Part shown: positions 49,897-57,643 of the stretch, one piece after another | How the letters are laid out: the number at the start of each line of letters is the position of its first letter | Position numbering within the stretch: position 1 is the stretch's first letter | Assembly: GCA_020630795.1 (NCBI GenBank) | Contig: JAHDIK010000017.1 | Coordinates: 1-61,624 of the forward strand | Source: Colwellia sp. | GTDB taxonomy: Bacteria; Pseudomonadota; Gammaproteobacteria; Enterobacterales; Alteromonadaceae | Length of the DNA: 61,624 nucleotides | Reading direction: 5' to 3' | Made by a program: the position numbers and the translations under genes | Notes under the pieces: generated by a model | The model's input: the letters and a program-made list of their open reading frames with translations, nothing else | What the model was told of the DNA's origin: nothing | Database searches by the model: none

Positions 49897-49933
49897 ATTA
49901 TACAAATCACGCCACACAGGATAGCGCTTACCT
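49897..49933 (-). promoter_or_regulatory. Promoter and LacI operator O4 upstream of GH150b
   Basis: Operator AGGATAGCGCTTACCT is at 49918-49933. Read on the minus strand, its end GCTATC serves as a -35 followed by a 17-base spacer and a perfect TATAAT (49897-49902), 30 bases before the ATG. Repressor binding would hide the -35. Confidence 0.7.
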
Positions 49934-50157
49934 GCATGAAAATATATGTCTATCGGACGTTTATATCTATCGACTTTACTCAACTTTACATTAACAAAAA
50001 ATAAAAACAAACATATATAAAATCATTAACTTACGGATATTTCAGATTTAAAAACAAAGGAAAAAGCATATTTAAATCACTGATTCAGTTGATGCGCCCT
50101 ACCAACTAAATCAGCCTAACCAAACATGCTTAACACATTGAATTAATATGGTAATCG

Positions 50158-51612
50158 CTATTTACGTTTTTTAGTCTTAACCGCCCAATCAGGGTCTGGA
50201 GTATGCTCTTTATCAAAGATTTCGCTAAACTCTTTCACCAATTCAGGGTATTGAGAAGCTAAATTTATCGTCTCATGTGGGTCGATTGAAAGGTCATGTA
50301 ATACGATATTACCCGTATGGATTGGTTTTCTTATTGCTTTCCAGTGGCCTTTTCTTGCAGCTTGACCACCTTTAGCAAAGTAGTCTTCCCAATATAGATA
50401 CTTGTTGCTTTGTTGTTCATCTACATCACCTTTTAACGTAGGTAAAAAACTCACGCTATCGACAGGTGTGGTTAAGCTTACTTGCGCGATGTCAGCTGCT
50501 GTAGCCATGAAGTCACCAGCATACCCCAGATGATCACTTACTACGTTTTGTTGAACAACACCTGGCCCCCAAACAATCATAGGAGACTTTATACCGCCTT
50601 CCCATAAGTCGCGTTTAATACCTTTGTTGCTGCCACTTGAGTCAAAGTAAGCAGGAATATGCCCGCCTTCTTTATGAGGTCCATTATCTGAAGAGAACAT
50701 AATGATGGTATTATTATCAATACCAAGTGCTTCTAATTTTGATTTGATTTGGCCAATACCATTATCTAAATGTGTAACCATGGCTGCAAAACCTTTTTGC
50801 GGTTCTGCCCATGCTTTGTCTTTGTATAGCCCATGGTCTGGAACTTCCATACCGTCAGACGTCCAGTCCACTTGTGTAACGTCTCCGTTTGCATGCGGAG
50901 CTATTGGCGCTATATAGAGAAAGAATGGCTGATCTGATTTAGCTTGGCGGTCAATATAATCTAACGACTCTTTAATAATTAAATCGCCCGCATATTCATG
51001 TCTACCATCCAGCTTTGCAATACCCGCAGGAAAATTACTGTATTTAACTTTGATATGTTCAACAACATTTGTAAGTTGCTCTTTTTCCCCGTTGCGCCAT
51101 AGCCATTCAGGGTAATGGTTGTGTGCATGAACATGGTTTAAATAGCCGTAGAAAAAGTCGAAACCTTGCTTATCTGGCGTACCAGTAGAACCTTCATCTC
51201 CTAGCCCCCACTTACCAATTACTCCCGTATGATAACCTCCTTGCTTAAATACTTCAGCAACGGTTACGTCTTCATCACGTAAAGGATATTCTTGTTTATT
51301 GCCTCGAACTCGGGCGTGTCCTTGATGTTTTCCGGTCATTAACGTTGCTCTTGAAGGAGCACAGACGTTGGCACCAGCGTAAAAATCGGTAAACATCACA
51401 CCATTTTTTGCCATATCGTCTAAGTTTGGTGTTTTCACACGTTGTTGGCCATACACTCCTAAATCGCCGTATCCTAGATCGTCGGCCAATATATAGATTA
51501 CATTTGGCTTTTTATTTTGATTAGATGACGACTCTGTGGCGGTTACATTTTTTTCGGTACAGGCGGTAACAGCCATAGCTGTTATTAATACTGCGAGTAA
51601 TTTTTTATTCAT
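50158..51612 (-). CDS. Sulfatase, arylsulfatase A-like lipoprotein
   Basis: 484 residues, with a lipoprotein signal (TACTE, Cys18). The canonical formylglycine motif is C84-APSR-ATLMTG. Metal ligands are seen in ILADDLGYGDLG and FSSDNGPHKEGG. No C-terminal helical extension. It resembles the sulfatase at 54617 (both have GKHQGHARVRGN/GKHSGHATIRGN), so they are related. It is last in the dockerin-PEP-CTERM-SASA-sulfatase operon, 40 bases after the SASA gene. Confidence 0.92.
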   Translation of the reverse strand: MNKKLLAVLITAMAVTACTEKNVTATESSSNQNKKPNVIYILADDLGYGDLGVYGQQRVKTPNLDDMAKNGVMFTDFYAGANVCAPSRATLMTGKHQGHARVRGNKQEYPLRDEDVTVAEVFKQGGYHTGVIGKWGLGDEGSTGTPDKQGFDFFYGYLNHVHAHNHYPEWLWRNGEKEQLTNVVEHIKVKYSNFPAGIAKLDGRHEYAGDLIIKESLDYIDRQAKSDQPFFLYIAPIAPHANGDVTQVDWTSDGMEVPDHGLYKDKAWAEPQKGFAAMVTHLDNGIGQIKSKLEALGIDNNTIIMFSSDNGPHKEGGHIPAYFDSSGSNKGIKRDLWEGGIKSPMIVWGPGVVQQNVVSDHLGYAGDFMATAADIAQVSLTTPVDSVSFLPTLKGDVDEQQSNKYLYWEDYFAKGGQAARKGHWKAIRKPIHTGNIVLHDLSIDPHETINLASQYPELVKEFSEIFDKEHTPDPDWAVKTKKRK

Positions 51613-51652
51613 TATTTTTCTCTTCCAATATTTTAGTGACGTATTCGCTTAC

Positions 51653-52558
51653 TTAGTTTAGAAACTCAAGCAGTGCCGACGCAAAACTTAAACCTAAGCG
51701 CTTTTGCCCTTCAGTGTTGTAGTGCGTATTGTCTTTATGTTTGGGATAGTCAGCCCATTTTCTGTCGGTTGACGTTGGAATAAGTGTAACGTTAGGGTCT
51801 TCTTTAGCCACTTCAACCATTGCGTTTCTAACAACTTTAGGACCTAATTTGTATCGCCCATAAGTAGAGTTAATTTGCCCGATAATAAACGGCAATGCAG
51901 GCTTATCTGCATTCAAACGGTTTTGGTAAATAAACTCGATTAAATTATCTTTGTAACTATTTGCTGAAAACTCTTTTGCCGCGTCGTTTTCGCCTTGCAT
52001 CCACATCATGCCCAGTATTTTGTATGGAATATTTTGATGTTCTAAAAGCGTTATTTGTTCGTCAATATGCTGTTTGAAAGTATCAAATAAGCGTAAGCCT
52101 TTTTTAAAACCCCGCTCAGCCTGGGCTGCTTTATTTTTGTCCCAATGACTATTCCACGCGCCATAAAGTGAGGTTCCACCATATGCCGTTTTAATTAAAA
52201 GGAACTTTTTAGACGGATATTTTTCCGCAAGCGTTAAACCTACGAAAAGCTCTGGCCCAAATGCTTTTACAAAGCCATATTTCTCTTTTTTGTGGGGAGA
52301 TAGTGTGTACGATAAAGGTTTGGCTTTTTCGCCACGCGAACTAAAAGATACTCTTGAAGATATACGACTTATTCTTTCTTTCACGCTCTCGTCTAACGCG
52401 TCATAGCTGCCAGCTCCTTCCATATTTGACTGACCAGCTAACAAAATCACATGAGTAACATCATCGTTTTGACTAATGAAACTAGGCGATAACTCCGAGT
52501 TTTGACTAGAACAAGATGCTAAAAAAATAAGTAAAAGTATCGAAAAAGTTTTTTTCAT
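51653..52558 (-). CDS. SASA-type carbohydrate esterase lipoprotein
   Basis: 301 residues from the ATG at 52558, which opens a lipoprotein signal (LASC, Cys16); an earlier start would add an unlikely leader. The catalytic Ser44 is in the ILLAGQSNMEGAG block, the middle has GMMWMQGENDA, and the C-terminal DNTHYN carries the Asp-His of the triad. This is the sialate O-acetylesterase/acetylxylan esterase (SASA, PF03629) fold. Lambda-carrageenan is not known for acetyl groups, so the natural substrate is unclear. It lies between the PEP-CTERM gene (74 bases) and the sulfatase (40 bases). Confidence 0.88.
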   Translation of the reverse strand: MKKTFSILLLIFLASCSSQNSELSPSFISQNDDVTHVILLAGQSNMEGAGSYDALDESVKERISRISSRVSFSSRGEKAKPLSYTLSPHKKEKYGFVKAFGPELFVGLTLAEKYPSKKFLLIKTAYGGTSLYGAWNSHWDKNKAAQAERGFKKGLRLFDTFKQHIDEQITLLEHQNIPYKILGMMWMQGENDAAKEFSANSYKDNLIEFIYQNRLNADKPALPFIIGQINSTYGRYKLGPKVVRNAMVEVAKEDPNVTLIPTSTDRKWADYPKHKDNTHYNTEGQKRLGLSFASALLEFLN

Positions 52559-52632
52559 TTTATTTATCCCAATAAAAAAATAGGTAAACATTGTTTACCT
52601 ATTACTTAAAACTGAGTGTAGCTGTTACCCGC

Positions 52633-53190
52633 TTATTTAAACTGGCGACGATACAACACAAAGAGCCCAGCTAACGAAAACAACATAAAGGTTGAAGGTT
52701 CAGGTACAGCAGTACTCGCCCCTATAACTGCCGTTGCCGTTACTGACTCTGCCATATCAACCGTTAACAAGTTGTAGTCCATCAATTCGATAAAGTCGAC
52801 CGTAAATGAAAACTGCCCTATTTCTTTTGCAGTAAATTCAAATGTTGCAAGCGACCAAGAATCCATAGTTTGACCTTCAAAAGGGTTCACAGAAATATCA
52901 ACTAACGATAAAAAACCAAAGTCTGGTGCTTGATAAACATCTCCGTCCCACGCTAATGAGTCATAAGGTGTTGAAAACGAAAAGCTTGAAAAGTCTGCTG
53001 ATTGTTCTGTCCAGCTATAATCGAAATTAAAATCAGTTATTTCGGTGAAACTTTGTTGATCATCCACCTCATACTTTAACTCTACTTGAATCGTGTCGCC
53101 TAATTGATAGCTGCTTTTGTCTGTTTCAACAATCATGCCCGCATTCGCGGTGCTCGCTGCGAATAATAAACCTAATAGTAAGTGTTTCAT
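52633..53190 (-). CDS. PEP-CTERM protein with cohesin-like domain
   Basis: 185 residues with a signal peptide (to about residue 17, AASTANA). The middle (residues 20-158) reads like a cohesin domain: DKSSYQLGDTIQVELKY at the start, a central NFDYSWTEQS and LATFEFTAKEIGQFSFTVDF near the end. The C-terminus is a textbook PEP-CTERM: VPEPST at 162-167, a hydrophobic helix, then YRRQFK, recognised by an exosortase encoded elsewhere. A good AGAGGTAGAA ribosome binding site precedes the ATG. It follows the dockerin gene by 10 bases. Cohesin identity is my inference; the sorting signal is certain. Confidence 0.8.
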   Translation of the reverse strand: MKHLLLGLLFAASTANAGMIVETDKSSYQLGDTIQVELKYEVDDQQSFTEITDFNFDYSWTEQSADFSSFSFSTPYDSLAWDGDVYQAPDFGFLSLVDISVNPFEGQTMDSWSLATFEFTAKEIGQFSFTVDFIELMDYNLLTVDMAESVTATAVIGASTAVPEPSTFMLFSLAGLFVLYRRQFK

Positions 53191-53200
53191 TTTCTACCTC

Positions 53201-54382
53201 TTATTCTGAAATACATTTGCCTGAGTTACAGGCATTCTTTATATAAACCACATCACATCGATCAACTACGCCATCATTGGTTAAATCTAATTCCATTGAG
53301 GCAGTATCATGACGAAGTTGATGTGAAAACTCTGCTCGATCATAACGATCAACATCTCCGTCACCATCAAGGTCAGCAACTTCTAAAATTTTTGGTACCG
53401 GATTAGTGATTACAGCGCAACGGCTTAAAGTACATAATGCTCTTAGCCCTTCTAAATCACGGGTATTAACGCGTCCATCACCGTTAAAATCAAATTCGTT
53501 TGACAGTGTTTGTCTACTACGTAGCATGTCTAAAAACTGTTTAATATCGTTAGCATCTACGTCACCATCTTTATCTATATCCCCTACCAGAACTTCGGGA
53601 GCGCTTCTTTCAACGGTTACTTCAAAGTATTGACGTTCGCCTATCACATCAAACTCACTCGCACCTTGTGGTGTAATGAATGCTTCCCATGTGTAGGTGC
53701 CACTATCAACTTCAGGTACAGCCAAATCAAAACTATGATTACCGCCAATTACTTCAGTAAATACATATTCACCATATATATCTGACGATTCATCCAATAA
53801 CCTAAGTGTAAAGTCAACGCTTTCGCTTGCTTCAAAGAAGGCTGAAACACTCGTTGTTTCTGTACTCTTAATAACATCTTCGTAGTGAAATTGGCTCATA
53901 GAATCAATTGGAGTTTCAATGTTTGGTTCTATATCAAAATTCCAGTTAAGTTTATTACCCACACGGTCTTTCCATGACCCTCCTACAGGAACAATAATCG
54001 CCACCCAGCGATATTGTCCACTTTCTAATCCTTCAGGTATTTCAGCCGTCACGTTCACACTCCCAGAGTTAGTAATGCTGTATACCTGAGTCGTTATCGT
54101 TTTAAAATCAACTTTACTCTGAATGAAAATTTGCAAATCTCGAGCTTGTTTTACATCTATATCAAGCTCCAGTTCCATAACTCCACCCGAAAAACCAGTA
54201 GCACTACCCGATAAGCTATTTAACTTATCTAGGTTACTAAAAGAACTTAAAAACACAATAGATTCAGCCCCTACAGTTCTAGCGGTATCATTGGCTAAAC
54301 TGGCTGAACTCGCCATAACACCCGATAACACTGCACTTACGAGAACACTTTTTACAAATACTTTTTTTCTTATAATTTTCAT
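53201..54382 (-). CDS. Exported protein with two beta-sandwich modules and two dockerin repeats
   Basis: 393 residues from the ATG at 54382; a GTG three codons earlier has a worse context. Signal peptide to about residue 32 (MASSASLAND). Two similar beta-sandwich modules follow (about 38-152 and 160-260; both with YRWVAIIVP or YTWEAFITPQG). The C-terminal third has two dockerin-type units: DIDKDGDVDANDIKQFLDML with FDFNGDGRVNTRDLEGL, and DLDGDGDVDRYDRAEF with LDLTNDGVVDRCDVVYI; each loop has the Asp/Asn spacing of a Ca-binding F-hand. No catalytic domain. It heads a four-gene operon under O5. Confidence 0.82.
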   Translation of the reverse strand: MKIIRKKVFVKSVLVSAVLSGVMASSASLANDTARTVGAESIVFLSSFSNLDKLNSLSGSATGFSGGVMELELDIDVKQARDLQIFIQSKVDFKTITTQVYSITNSGSVNVTAEIPEGLESGQYRWVAIIVPVGGSWKDRVGNKLNWNFDIEPNIETPIDSMSQFHYEDVIKSTETTSVSAFFEASESVDFTLRLLDESSDIYGEYVFTEVIGGNHSFDLAVPEVDSGTYTWEAFITPQGASEFDVIGERQYFEVTVERSAPEVLVGDIDKDGDVDANDIKQFLDMLRSRQTLSNEFDFNGDGRVNTRDLEGLRALCTLSRCAVITNPVPKILEVADLDGDGDVDRYDRAEFSHQLRHDTASMELDLTNDGVVDRCDVVYIKNACNSGKCISE

Positions 54383-54417
54383 ATCGCCCACATTTTTTGT
54401 TGTTTTAATACGCTCAA

Positions 54418-54433
54418 GGGATAGCGCTCACCT
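54418..54433. promoter_or_regulatory. Predicted LacI operator O5 at the dockerin operon promoter
   Basis: GGGATAGCGCTCACCT, 36 bases before the dockerin start. On the minus strand a likely promoter, TTGAAA, 16-base spacer, TATATT, ends just before it, so the operator covers the transcription start. Confidence 0.65.
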
Positions 54434-54533
54434 AAATATACACGTTTAACAGGGTATTTCAAATTTATTTAACCTACACAGTTACACATAAAACACAAAC
54501 ATATTGAGAATAAAGAGAAAACCAACCTATCGT

Positions 54534-54549
54534 AGGTTTGCGCTTTCCT
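54534..54549. promoter_or_regulatory. Predicted LacI operator O6 upstream of the three-sulfatase operon
   Basis: AGGTTTGCGCTTTCCT, a variant in which both arms match AGGAAAGCGC. It is 68 bases before the sulfatase ATG. A possible promoter (TTGCAA, 17-base spacer, TAATAT) lies just to its right. Confidence 0.5.
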
Positions 54550-54616
54550 TTTTATGTTGCAAACGTAAAAATTGTTCATTAATATCCAATATAAATATGA
54601 AAATAGAAACGACAAA

Positions 54617-56029
54617 ATGAAACTAAATACGTTTAAAAAAACAACAGCAATATTACTTGTAACTAGTTTGTTCACGTCAATGTATTCAATGGCTGGAACA
54701 ACCTCATCAGAAGTAACTAAAAAACCAAATATTTTGTTTTTACTCGCTGACGATCTAGGTTACGGAGAGTTAGGAAGCTACGGACAAGACAAGATAAAAA
54801 CGCCAAATATTGATGAATTAGCACGCCACGGCAAAAAATTTACGCAGTTTTACGCAGGCAATGCTGTTTGTTCCCCTTCTAGAGCTGTGCTCATGACAGG
54901 GAAACATTCAGGACATGCAACCATTCGAGGAAACAAAGGGCATCACCCTAATAACGTTTGGGATCGTGTAAGTTTAAGAAAAGACGAATTAACACTTGGT
55001 GAAATGTTGCAGCAAGCTGATTATCAAACAGCGTTTGTTGGTAAGTGGCATTTAGAAAACGCAAATGATCTTGAAACATGGGCATTTGCTCGAGGGTTCG
55101 ACTACTCAGTTCAAGAACAATGGAAAATGGACAATAGTAAAATCGAGTTTGACGAACGTATGCATTGGGTTAATGGGATCAATCAACGTACGTTATACGA
55201 CTATACAAAGTGGGACAATTTAGACGAATTTAGAACCAACTTTGCAATGGAGTATTTAGAAACAATTAAAACGCCTGATAAACCATTCTTTTTATTTATG
55301 TCTTACCGCGCACCTCATGGTCACGAAAAATTAATCAGAAATAAAAGCTTATATAAAGATAAAGGCTGGCCGGCTAGTGAACGCCATCACGCGGCTAAAA
55401 TTACACTTTGGGATAAGCAAGTCGGTCGTATTATTAACTATTTAAAAGAAACGGGTGAATACGAAAATACGCTTATTGTATTAACCAGTGATAACGGCGG
55501 TCACAATGAAGGTGGCCACGATTACCGTTTCTTTAAGAGTAACGGAGAGCTAAGAGGTTACAAGCGAGACTTATACGAAGGTGGTATTAGAGTACCTAAT
55601 ATAGTTGTTTGGCCTGGCAAAGTAGCAAAAAACAGTGTTACAGACCATATATCGGGATTTCAAGATATTATGCCAACGTTAGCTGAAGTTGCTAATGCCG
55701 AAGTTCCATCTATAACCGACGGAGTGTCTTTTTTACCAACGCTATTGGGCCAACCAGAAAAACAAAATACACACGAGTATTTGTATTGGGAAGAAACTAA
55801 AAATAGAGATATAAACAAAGCTTTATATCGTGCTATTCGCCACGGTAATTGGAAAGCAGTTCAATATGGATTAAAAGGTAAATTACAACTTTTCAATCTG
55901 GCAAATGACATTTCCGAGCAGCACGATATAGCAAAAAAACACCCTGAAAAAGTTAAGTATTATAAAGCGTTGTTTAAAAAATCAAGCGTACCTGTTACAT
56001 ACTTTCCTTACGCAAACACTGGTGATTAA
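54617..56029 (+). CDS. Sulfatase, arylsulfatase A-like
   Basis: 470 residues from the ATG at 54617, which begins a signal peptide (to about residue 26, YSMAG); upstream in-frame codons have no Shine-Dalgarno. The formylglycine motif is C85-SPSR-AVLMTG, canonical. Metal-site segments LLADDLGYGELG and LTSDNGGHNEGG are intact. Closest to the sulfatase at 50158. It is first of three plus-strand sulfatases in one operon; the gap to the next is 54 bases. Confidence 0.92.
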   Translation: MKLNTFKKTTAILLVTSLFTSMYSMAGTTSSEVTKKPNILFLLADDLGYGELGSYGQDKIKTPNIDELARHGKKFTQFYAGNAVCSPSRAVLMTGKHSGHATIRGNKGHHPNNVWDRVSLRKDELTLGEMLQQADYQTAFVGKWHLENANDLETWAFARGFDYSVQEQWKMDNSKIEFDERMHWVNGINQRTLYDYTKWDNLDEFRTNFAMEYLETIKTPDKPFFLFMSYRAPHGHEKLIRNKSLYKDKGWPASERHHAAKITLWDKQVGRIINYLKETGEYENTLIVLTSDNGGHNEGGHDYRFFKSNGELRGYKRDLYEGGIRVPNIVVWPGKVAKNSVTDHISGFQDIMPTLAEVANAEVPSITDGVSFLPTLLGQPEKQNTHEYLYWEETKNRDINKALYRAIRHGNWKAVQYGLKGKLQLFNLANDISEQHDIAKKHPEKVKYYKALFKKSSVPVTYFPYANTGD

Positions 56030-56083
56030 TTACTTTTTTATGGCTTGATACTTGAGTGTCGAGCCGTTTATTTTGGAAGAAAC

Positions 56084-57640
56084 ATGATAATAACTGCACA
56101 TTTAAAAAAACTCATTCCACTGTCTATTGTGGCTCTACTACCAGCGTGCTCTCAATTTAACAACACAACAACTGAAACCACTACAAAGCCTAATGTTGTT
56201 GTTTTTTATGTTGATGACCTTGGTTGGGGCGACGTGAGCTCGTACGGTGCTACACAAGTTTCCACACCTAATATTGATAAGCTAGCAAACAACGGTATTC
56301 GCTTTACCGACGGGCATAGCTCTTCAGCAACCTGTACACCTTCACGTTATTCACTATTAACGGGTGAATATGCTTTTAGAAAGAAAGCCCGAATCCTTAA
56401 AGGCGATGCACCACTCCTTATTGGTACTAACCAACCAACTTTACCTAAATTACTTAACAAAGTTGGATATAAGTCTGCGGTAGTCGGCAAATGGCACTTA
56501 GGTTTAGGTGATGGAGAAACACCATTAGATTGGAATGGTAAAGTAAGCCCTGGTCCATTAGAGATAGGATTTGATTACAGTTTTCTATTACCAGCTACGG
56601 GTGATCGTGTTCCTACCGTTTACTTAGAAAACCATCATGTTTTAAACCTGTCTGACGATGATCCATTGTATGTTAGCTATAAAGGTAAAATAGGTAATCG
56701 ACCAACAGGAGATGAAAACCCTGAGTTATTAAGACAAAAAGCAGATCCTCAACATAACAAAACCATTATTAACGGTATTAGCCGCATTGGTTGGATGCAA
56801 GGTGGTAAAAGCGCAGAATGGAAAGATGAAGACTTCCCGTTTGTAACCACTAAAAAGGCGAATAATTTCATTACAAAAAACAAAGAAAACCCGTTTTTTT
56901 TATTTTTCTCATTTCATGACATTCACGTACCACGACTACCTCACCCAATGTTTCAAGGTAAAACCAACATGGGCAAACGTGGCGACGCAATTGTTCAAAT
57001 GGATTGGATAACCGGTGAAGTCGTCAATCACTTAGAAAAATTAAACCTGTTAGACAACACCATTATTTTATTTACGAGCGACAACGGTGCTGTACTTACT
57101 GACGGCTATGAAGACGAAGCCATTGAATTACTAGGCCAACATAAACAAAACGGCCCATACCGTGGCGGTAAATACAGCGCATTTGAAGCAGGTACACGCG
57201 TTCCTTTTATTGTTCATTATCCTAATAAAGTTAAGTCTGGCACTAGCGATGCGTTAATGAGTCAAATAGATTTGTACGCTTCGTTAGCCGAACTGCTTAA
57301 TATTGAATTAAAAAGTAATGAAGCGATTGATAGCCAAAACCATTTGAATGCGTTTTTTAACAGCGAACAATCTGCTAGAACGCTACTATTGGAAGAAACC
57401 CCACATACGTTCTCACTTCGCCACAACGAAATGAAATACATAGCACCAGCAAAACGACTTATACCTAAACTATTTACAAACAAGAAAATTGAAGCTGGTT
57501 TAAGTAAACAACCACAAATTTATGATTTAAGTATCGATCCATCAGAGACAATCAACATTGCAAAACATGCGCCTGAAAAAGTTCAACAAATGCAACAAAT
57601 GATTGAAACCATTAAAAAGCAAACGACAAGAGAAGAATAG
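56084..57640 (+). CDS. Sulfatase, arylsulfatase A-like lipoprotein
   Basis: 518 residues from the ATG at 56084, preceded by TGGAAGAAAC and starting a lipoprotein signal (PAC, Cys22); the earlier frame start is rejected. Formylglycine motif C84-TPSR-YSLLTG is canonical. Metal sites YVDDLGWGDVSS and TSDNGAVLTDGY are seen. It differs from the other five in a long insert near residues 150-260 (WNGKVSPGPLEIGFDY, ENHHVLNLSDDDPLY), the layout of the arylsulfatase S1 members that act on galactan or GalNAc sulfates. It is separated from the next gene by 3 bases. Confidence 0.92.
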   Translation: MIITAHLKKLIPLSIVALLPACSQFNNTTTETTTKPNVVVFYVDDLGWGDVSSYGATQVSTPNIDKLANNGIRFTDGHSSSATCTPSRYSLLTGEYAFRKKARILKGDAPLLIGTNQPTLPKLLNKVGYKSAVVGKWHLGLGDGETPLDWNGKVSPGPLEIGFDYSFLLPATGDRVPTVYLENHHVLNLSDDDPLYVSYKGKIGNRPTGDENPELLRQKADPQHNKTIINGISRIGWMQGGKSAEWKDEDFPFVTTKKANNFITKNKENPFFLFFSFHDIHVPRLPHPMFQGKTNMGKRGDAIVQMDWITGEVVNHLEKLNLLDNTIILFTSDNGAVLTDGYEDEAIELLGQHKQNGPYRGGKYSAFEAGTRVPFIVHYPNKVKSGTSDALMSQIDLYASLAELLNIELKSNEAIDSQNHLNAFFNSEQSARTLLLEETPHTFSLRHNEMKYIAPAKRLIPKLFTNKKIEAGLSKQPQIYDLSIDPSETINIAKHAPEKVQQMQQMIETIKKQTTREE

Positions 57641-57643
57641 ATA

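Noticed and set aside
54469..54675. Minus-strand frame in the divergent promoter region
   Set aside because: It covers O6 and the start of the sulfatase at 54617; composition is that of AT-rich non-coding DNA read as Phe/Leu/Ser.
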